Notes under the pieces: model-generated
Told to the model about the DNA's origin: nothing
The model's database searches: none
What the model saw: only the letters and a program-made list of their open reading frames with translations
Shown here: piece by piece, positions 31,886 through 36,315 of the stretch
Position numbering within the stretch: position 1 is the first letter of the stretch
How the letters are laid out: the number at the start of each line of letters is the position of its first letter
Origin: SW-6-46-9 sp964452185
GTDB taxonomy: Bacteria > Patescibacteriota > Minisyncoccia > Phycocordibacterales > SW-6-46-9
DNA: 36,315 nt
Direction of reading: 5' to 3'
NCBI GenBank assembly: GCA_964452185.1
Contig: CAYVKO010000006.1
Span: forward strand, 1 to 36,315
Program-made: the position numbers and the translations under genes

Positions 31886-32476
31886 ATGTCTGATATTTCG
31901 ACTGATAAAGTAAAAGAGCTGCGTGAACAGACTCAAGTTTCTGTGATGAAATGCAAGGAAGCTCTTGAGGAGGCTGAAGGAGACGTGGATAAAGCAGCCG
32001 AAATACTTGCAGAAAAAAGTGACGCGGCAGCCAAGAAAAAGGCCGGGCGTGATTTGGGGGCTGGTGTAGTAGCTTCTTATATTCACAGCAATAATACAGT
32101 AGGAGCCATGGTTGAACTCCTCTCCGAGACGGATTTCGTGGCTCGAAACGAAGATTTTCAAGATTTGGCATACCAGATTGCTATGCATGTTGCGGCTATG
32201 GAACCGCAGTATGTAAGCCGGGAGGATATTCCGGAAGATGAGATTGAGGAGATAAGAAAGGAGTTTGCGGAGGAATTTACAGATAAGCCAGAAGATGTGC
32301 GGGAAGATATAGTGGATGGTAAGCTAGACTCTCACCTTGAAGAGATGGTACTGCTTGAACAATCCTACATAAAAGACGAAGACAAGACTATTCAGGATCT
32401 GTTGCACGAAGCAACGCAAACATTTGGTGAAAATGTTAGCATCGGAGATATCTCTCGTATTGCTACTTTGTCATAA
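31886..32476 (+). CDS. tsf: Translation elongation factor Ts
   Basis: EF-Ts exchanges GDP for GTP on EF-Tu. The 196-residue form begins with the UBA-like VKELREQTQVSVMKCKEAL, and the catalytic TDFVARNEDF follows. It has only one core subdomain, like the short Thermus-type EF-Ts, in contrast to the roughly 280-residue E. coli form. It follows rpsB by 3 bp in one operon, and the next small gene starts 3 bp after its stop. Confidence 0.96.
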   Translation: MSDISTDKVKELREQTQVSVMKCKEALEEAEGDVDKAAEILAEKSDAAAKKKAGRDLGAGVVASYIHSNNTVGAMVELLSETDFVARNEDFQDLAYQIAMHVAAMEPQYVSREDIPEDEIEEIRKEFAEEFTDKPEDVREDIVDGKLDSHLEEMVLLEQSYIKDEDKTIQDLLHEATQTFGENVSIGDISRIATLS

Positions 32477-32479
32477 CGT

Positions 32480-32761
32480 ATGCTGACGCTACCTTCAACA
32501 AATATATTCTTGCTTGCTTTGGTGGGGGTTATCGGGTTTTTTACGCTTAAGGTTTATGAGATTAAAATGGATCGCAGGCTGATCTTTGCCAAGACACGCC
32601 AGCGAGCCAACGAGTCTTTAAAGCACCTCTTGAATCAATTTAGAGGAAAGGTTCCTAGCAACCGCAGTTCTTTACAAGGAAAAATGCGAGCGATAAGTGG
32701 TGCGGTGTTGGATCGATTGGCGGATTGGATTAAGCGGTTGGCTCGATCCATCCGCGATTAA
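32480..32761 (+). CDS. Small membrane protein of unknown function
   Basis: The 93-residue product has one N-terminal hydrophobic segment (about 8-26) and a basic, probably helical cytoplasmic remainder (RRLIFAKTRQRANESLKHLL and onward). It begins 3 bp after tsf and is therefore probably the last gene of the rpsB-tsf transcript. I do not recognise a family. Tight spacing to tsf and a clean frame between tsf and tRNA-Thr support it as a real gene. Confidence 0.65.
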   Translation: MLTLPSTNIFLLALVGVIGFFTLKVYEIKMDRRLIFAKTRQRANESLKHLLNQFRGKVPSNRSSLQGKMRAISGAVLDRLADWIKRLARSIRD

Positions 32762-32786
32762 CTCTCGCACTTTTTTAAAAAATCGT

Positions 32787-32792
32787 TATAAT
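32787..32792 (+). promoter_or_regulatory. Consensus -10 box TATAAT upstream of tRNA-Thr
   Basis: A perfect TATAAT lies 40 bp before the tRNA. The -35 region is not close to consensus. Confidence 0.5.
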
Positions 32793-32832
32793 ATGCAGTG
32801 TATTGGAGCGGTTAAAGGTTTGCCCTGTCAGA

Positions 32833-32905
32833 GCCGCCTTAGCTCAGTTGGTAGAGCAATCCCCTTGTAAGGGATAGGTCCGGAGTTCGAGTCTCCGAGG
32901 CGGCT
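32833..32905 (+). tRNA. tRNA-Thr (TGT)
   Basis: Acceptor GCCGCCT/AGGCGGC, D-arm GCTC/GAGC, anticodon stem ATCCC/GGGAT with loop CTTGTAA (anticodon TGT), T-arm CGGAG/CTCCG with TTCGAGT, discriminator T. CCA is not encoded. Confidence 0.97.
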
Positions 32906-32961
32906 CCGACGGGGTAAGCAACTAAATCTCCCATTTACTTTTGACTTACAGAAAATTCAGT

Positions 32962-33681
32962 ATGAGTGACTCTAAAAAACAGAACGGGCACTACCATCCA
33001 CTTTCTATTTTGCAGCGTCAGGCTAACGAAATTTTTTGTAATCAAGGTTTTGCTGTAGCTGAAGGCCCTGAAATCGAAGATGAATTTCATAATTTCGATG
33101 CATTAAACATTCCCGCCAATCATCCGGCTCGAGATCTCTGGGATACCTTTTGGTTGAAAGAAAATAACCTCGGAGAACTTTTGCGTACTCATACCTCCTC
33201 GGTTCAGGTGCGGTACATGGAGAATTCCGACAACGAACCACCGCTACAGATCATTGCTCCCGGCAAAGTTTTTCGCTATGAAGCCACTGACGCAACCCAC
33301 GAAACTCAGTTTTATCAGCTGGAAGGGTTGATGATAGATGAGGATATTACCTTGGCTCACCTAAAAGGAACCCTGGAAGCGTTTTTTGCTGCGTTTTACG
33401 GAGAAGATATGGAAGTACGGTTTCGTCCAAGCTTTTTTCCGTTTGTGGAGCCGGGCGTGGAAGTTGACATGCGGCCGGCCGGATCCGATGCGGATTGGGT
33501 AGAGATAATGGGAGCCGGAATGGTTCATCCTAACGTGTTAAGTGCTGTAGGGATTGATCCGCAGAAGTGGCAGGGGTTTGCTTTTGGAATGGGTGTTGAT
33601 CGATTAGCTATGCTCAAGCATGATATTGAAGATGTGCGGTTGTTCTATTCTGGTGATCTGCGTTTCGTCAATCAGTTTTAA
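32962..33681 (+). CDS. pheS: Phenylalanyl-tRNA synthetase alpha subunit, lacking the N-terminal coiled coil
   Basis: The ATG at 32962 gives 239 residues; a TTG at 32941 would add seven. The sequence starts almost directly at the catalytic core (HPLSILQRQANEIF), and EGPEIEDEFHNFDALNIPANHPARD and FEVDMRPAG-like motif positions follow. It ends with the motif 3 region FAFGMGVDRLAMLKH. Typical PheS has roughly 90 more N-terminal residues forming a coiled coil that binds tRNA-Phe. That part is missing, with no sign of it in the 56 bp between tRNA-Thr and the start. pheT follows after 2 bp. The active enzyme is an alpha2-beta2 tetramer. Confidence 0.95.
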   Translation: MSDSKKQNGHYHPLSILQRQANEIFCNQGFAVAEGPEIEDEFHNFDALNIPANHPARDLWDTFWLKENNLGELLRTHTSSVQVRYMENSDNEPPLQIIAPGKVFRYEATDATHETQFYQLEGLMIDEDITLAHLKGTLEAFFAAFYGEDMEVRFRPSFFPFVEPGVEVDMRPAGSDADWVEIMGAGMVHPNVLSAVGIDPQKWQGFAFGMGVDRLAMLKHDIEDVRLFYSGDLRFVNQF

Positions 33682-33683
33682 GT

Positions 33684-35441
33684 ATGCTTATATCGTACGA
33701 GTGGATAAATGAATATTTTAAGCAAGATCTGCCTGAACCAAAACAGCTTGCAGATAAACTTACACTACATGCGTATGAGGTGGAGGAAATAAAGGAGGTG
33801 GCTGGCAATGCTGTACTTGATATTGATGTATTACCCAACCGGGCCGGAGATTCGTTGTCTCATATTGGAGTGGCTCGGGAAGTGAGTACACTCTTGGATA
33901 TGCCACTGCAACAGCCTTCAAATAATATTTCTTCTAAATCATTACAGTCGGCAGATTATGTTGATTTGTCAATCGAAAGTCAGTATGTGCGTCGAGCTAC
34001 TAAGCGGATTGTCACAGACGTAGAGGTTAAGGAAAGCTCTGGGGAAATCAAGCAACGACTAGAGGCTTTGGGGCTAAAACCCATCAACAATGTTGTTGAT
34101 TTAACTAACTACGTAATGTTGGAAACCGGCCAACCGGTCCATGCTTTTGACTACGACAAAATCGCCGGTGATACACCCAAGGAGATTGTGATTCGAGAAG
34201 CTCGGAAAGGGGAGGTCATAACAACTCTAGACAACAACGAGTATGAACTCGAAGAAGGTATGTTAGTGATTGCCGACGAAGAGAAACCGTTAGACATAGC
34301 AGGGATCAAAGGCGGGCTTAATTCTCACATTGACCAGGATACAACTCGGGTATTGCTTTCAGTGTGCAGCTTTGATTCAACCAAAATCCGGACGACCTCT
34401 CAGTCACTTAATTTACGGACTGATGCTTCCAAGCGGTTTGAAAATGATATAAGTCCAGAAACTGTCGGGGAAGCCATGCAACGGCTATCCGCTCTAGTAG
34501 AAGAGCATGCCGGAGGGCAGGCGGGCGAAGATGTACAGGATGTGTATCCAAAAAAGTCTGGAACGTATGTAACNNNNNNNNNNNNNNNNNNNNNNNNNNN
34601 NNNNNNNNNNNNNNNNNNNNNNNNNNNNNNNNNNNNNNNNNNNNNNNNNNNNNNNNNNNNNNNNNNNNNNNNNGAAGAACCGGAGGTAAATAAACAGTTT
34701 TACTACGAAAACAAAATCCGTGACATCTTAGTGGAAGACGGGTTTTCTGAAGTGTACACACACGCTTTTGATGAAGATGGTGTTATCGAACTTGAGAACC
34801 CATCCGATGTAAACCGCAAGTATATGCGAACAAGTCTTGAAGAAGGGTTGGTTGCGGTACTAGAAAAAAATAAAAAACATGAAGCGTTGCTCGCCGGAGA
34901 CAGCATTCAAGTGTTTGAAGTAGGGAAAGTATTTACGGCTGACGAAGAAGTATTGGTCCTGGGGGTAGCTTCAGATAAGCCAGCGCTTGTAGATGATGCG
35001 GTAAGCCGGCTGTGTTCCAAACTCGACCTTGAAGCTGGTGACTTTACCCTTAAAAACAATAACAAACTGGCGGAAGTTAACCTCTCTGAGGTAGAAGAAA
35101 AGCTTTCAGCCCCAAGCTCATACGATGATCTGAAGAGTGTGAGTGCGGCGGTGACGTATGAACCATTTTCTAAATACCCGTATGTTTTGCGGGATATTGC
35201 GGTCTGGACTCCAGCCGGAACTCAAAGAGAAGATGTGCAAGATATTATAAGATCTGCAACAAATGAATGGTTGGCTACGAGCAACCACTTTGATACATAT
35301 AAAAAGGAGGACAAAATTTCCTACGCATTCCAGCTGGTATTTCAGTCAGATGAAAAGACGTTATCAGACGAAGAGGTGAATGAAGTAATGAGGGAGGTTG
35401 AGAAACGATTGAACAAACAGGACGGGTTTTCAGTTCGGTAA
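33684..35441 (+). CDS. pheT: Phenylalanyl-tRNA synthetase beta subunit, reduced, with an assembly gap
   Basis: The frame runs through a 100-N gap. The N-terminal segment MLISYEWINEYF is followed within about 45 residues by VLDIDVLPNRAGDSLSHIGVAREV, so the EMAP-like tRNA-binding OB domain usually inserted between them (about 110 residues) is absent. The B3/B4 editing region (NVVDLTNYVMLETGQPVHAFD, LRTDASKRFENDI) is present. The catalytic-like domain follows the gap (KIRDILVEDGFSEVYTHAF), and the C-terminal FDX-ACB domain (KYPYVLRDIAVWTP) is complete. The B5 domain, normally about 70 residues, would fall in the gap. The true length is unknown because the N-run looks like a placeholder. Confidence 0.92.
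   Translation: MLISYEWINEYFKQDLPEPKQLADKLTLHAYEVEEIKEVAGNAVLDIDVLPNRAGDSLSHIGVAREVSTLLDMPLQQPSNNISSKSLQSADYVDLSIESQYVRRATKRIVTDVEVKESSGEIKQRLEALGLKPINNVVDLTNYVMLETGQPVHAFDYDKIAGDTPKEIVIREARKGEVITTLDNNEYELEEGMLVIADEEKPLDIAGIKGGLNSHIDQDTTRVLLSVCSFDSTKIRTTSQSLNLRTDASKRFENDISPETVGEAMQRLSALVEEHAGGQAGEDVQDVYPKKSGTYVXXXXXXXXXXXXXXXXXXXXXXXXXXXXXXXXXXEEPEVNKQFYYENKIRDILVEDGFSEVYTHAFDEDGVIELENPSDVNRKYMRTSLEEGLVAVLEKNKKHEALLAGDSIQVFEVGKVFTADEEVLVLGVASDKPALVDDAVSRLCSKLDLEAGDFTLKNNNKLAEVNLSEVEEKLSAPSSYDDLKSVSAAVTYEPFSKYPYVLRDIAVWTPAGTQREDVQDIIRSATNEWLATSNHFDTYKKEDKISYAFQLVFQSDEKTLSDEEVNEVMREVEKRLNKQDGFSVR
34574..34673. other. Assembly gap of exactly 100 N inside pheT
   Basis: A run of exactly 100 undetermined bases. 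The round number suggests a default scaffold gap of unknown true size. Apparent frame continuity across it is therefore not evidence. Confidence 0.98.
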
Positions 35442-35450
35442 AACCGGAGT

Positions 35451-36134
35451 TTACGACTTGGCGTGACGCCAGTGCCATGGCTCAAACTGTGTACCTGCAT
35501 TATTTTCTTTCGGGTAGCTCAAAGAGAATCCGAATCTATGTGCATTGCTTTTTAGCCATGTATAATCGGCGGTCCGAGAGAAGTCATACATGTTGTGTGG
35601 ACCTATAAAGGTACGGGTTCGTAAGTCAAGAGCCTGCTTACGGCTGTCGGCATGTTCGCTGTAACCGGGAAGAGCTACTGAATTGAGAGTCTCCTGAAAG
35701 TTCCAGTCATTGGATCGTAGCTGAAACAAAAATACAAATAACTGATAGGCAGGCGATCGATGGCCGGACTGGATTACGAGCTCGCGACCGGTGTCTTTTT
35801 TTAATGAGTGATTCATTGCCTGAAACGCTCGGTATGTGCTGCGTGGTACGAGTCGGGGTGGTATATCATGCACGCCGTCACGTGTTTGGTATGTTTGGTT
35901 GCGCACAACAACCATGCTGCTGTTGTGTCTTGTTTTAATGCGGCGACGGTTTACATCAAAATTATCCGGTTGCAGCGAATTAAGATCTTTGGCAAATCTT
36001 GTGGCTTGCGGTGACAGGTTTTGTTTTAACTCATCAAAGGAGGTTGCTGCAGCTTTGTCATCAGTATTTATTTTTTTAAGCATGGTACCGATTACTTCTT
36101 GAGCATGCTGTTTTTGGAGGTGTGTTAACTTCAT
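35451..36134 (-). CDS. VanY/DacB-like D-alanyl-D-alanine carboxypeptidase (M15B family)
   Basis: The ATG at 36134 gives 227 residues; a TTG at 36161 is a less likely start. The C-terminal half carries the M15B pattern: SGHRSPAYQ, then GYSEHADSRKQALDL (zinc ligands His and Asp of the SxHxxGxAxD motif, here partly altered), and FEPWHWRH with the catalytic Glu and the third ligand His. Such enzymes trim peptidoglycan stem peptides. No signal peptide is evident; the N-terminus is helical and charged, so its location is uncertain. It converges with pheT (9 bp between stops) and is divergent from gyrB. Confidence 0.85.
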   Translation of the reverse strand: MKLTHLQKQHAQEVIGTMLKKINTDDKAAATSFDELKQNLSPQATRFAKDLNSLQPDNFDVNRRRIKTRHNSSMVVVRNQTYQTRDGVHDIPPRLVPRSTYRAFQAMNHSLKKDTGRELVIQSGHRSPAYQLFVFLFQLRSNDWNFQETLNSVALPGYSEHADSRKQALDLRTRTFIGPHNMYDFSRTADYTWLKSNAHRFGFSLSYPKENNAGTQFEPWHWRHAKS

Positions 36135-36208
36135 GTATTTATATTGTATCTGATTAACCAAAACTTCTTGTGGATAGCGTTAACCCACCCTACACAATGT
36201 GTGATTTA

Positions 36209-36217
36209 TGCTATAAT
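36209..36217 (+). promoter_or_regulatory. Extended -10 promoter (TGCTATAAT) for gyrB
   Basis: A TG-N-TATAAT element with a perfect hexamer lies 24 bp before the ATG at 36242. No clear -35 is seen. Confidence 0.65.
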
Positions 36218-36241
36218 AGAAGCTGTAAAGTAAGCATTTAA

Positions 36242-36315
36242 ATGGCAAACGAAGAGAAAAAAGATGTACCACCAGCGCAGTACCGCGCCGAGGACATTGA
36301 AGTGCTTGAAGGTCT
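36242..36315 (+). CDS. gyrB: DNA gyrase subunit B, N-terminal start only (truncated by window edge)
   Basis: The ATG at 36242 opens a frame that runs off the window. Residues QYRAEDIEVLEGL match the start of GyrB, where the motif YxAxDIxVLEGLEAVRKRP precedes the ATPase domain. ParE begins in much the same way, so the type IIA subunit could be either, but GyrB is more likely. It is driven by an extended -10 element. Confidence 0.85.
   Translation, partial: MANEEKKDVPPAQYRAEDIEVLEG

Overview
The window looks like part of a small, streamlined bacterial genome, most probably a member of the Candidatus Patescibacteria (CPR, Parcubacteria-like). This is inferred from gene content and protein reduction, not from a 16S gene or a search. 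Supporting signs are a PheS/PheT pair lacking its usual tRNA-binding appendages, a DnaG whose zinc ribbon has lost three of four ligands, a cysteine-free bL31, a short four-domain S1 protein, a very divergent HisRS-like protein, few strong Shine-Dalgarno sites, several nearly leaderless starts, and a sortase with acidic Thr-rich surface proteins.

Bases 1-10190 form a cell-surface and envelope region. It holds the 3' end of one sortase-motif protein, a small unknown gene with an N-terminal repeat, about 1.1 kb of structured non-coding DNA, a 1117-residue LPNTG surface protein, its probable sortase, a CAP-domain membrane protein, tsaD on the opposite strand, and a membrane-anchored protein with a Cys-rich tail. 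The most unusual feature is here. The decamer CAAAAAGAGT occurs five times, at the 5' end of the small gene and in the leader of the surface-protein gene. Between them lies a predicted long-hairpin RNA (1774-1916) whose two unpaired segments carry the complement, and whose terminator carries CACCTCC, the complement of the surface gene's ribosome binding site.

Bases 10191-11360 are a tRNA island (Val, Glu, Ser). Each tRNA has a partial, displaced copy of one of its own ends about 98, 197 and 193 bp away, with palindrome-rich DNA in the latter two intervals. A 22-bp AT-rich palindrome at its edge recurs at 238-261 in the opposite orientation.

Bases 11363-17339 begin with a small basic protein gene on the + strand. 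The rest is a minus-strand cluster read lepB, hisS-like, rpsU, ftsA, ftsZ, trxB (signal peptidase, translation, cell division, redox). Bases 17437-19325 hold convergent pth and an S1-like gene. Divergent S1 and rpoB promoters lie back to back at 19441-19515. From there a long + strand run encodes the information-processing core: rpoB, rpoC, dnaG, rpoD, rpmE, prfA, rpsB, tsf, a small membrane protein, tRNA-Thr, pheS and pheT. pheT contains a 100-N assembly gap. A VanY-type peptidase lies on the minus strand, and the window ends in the first 25 codons of gyrB.
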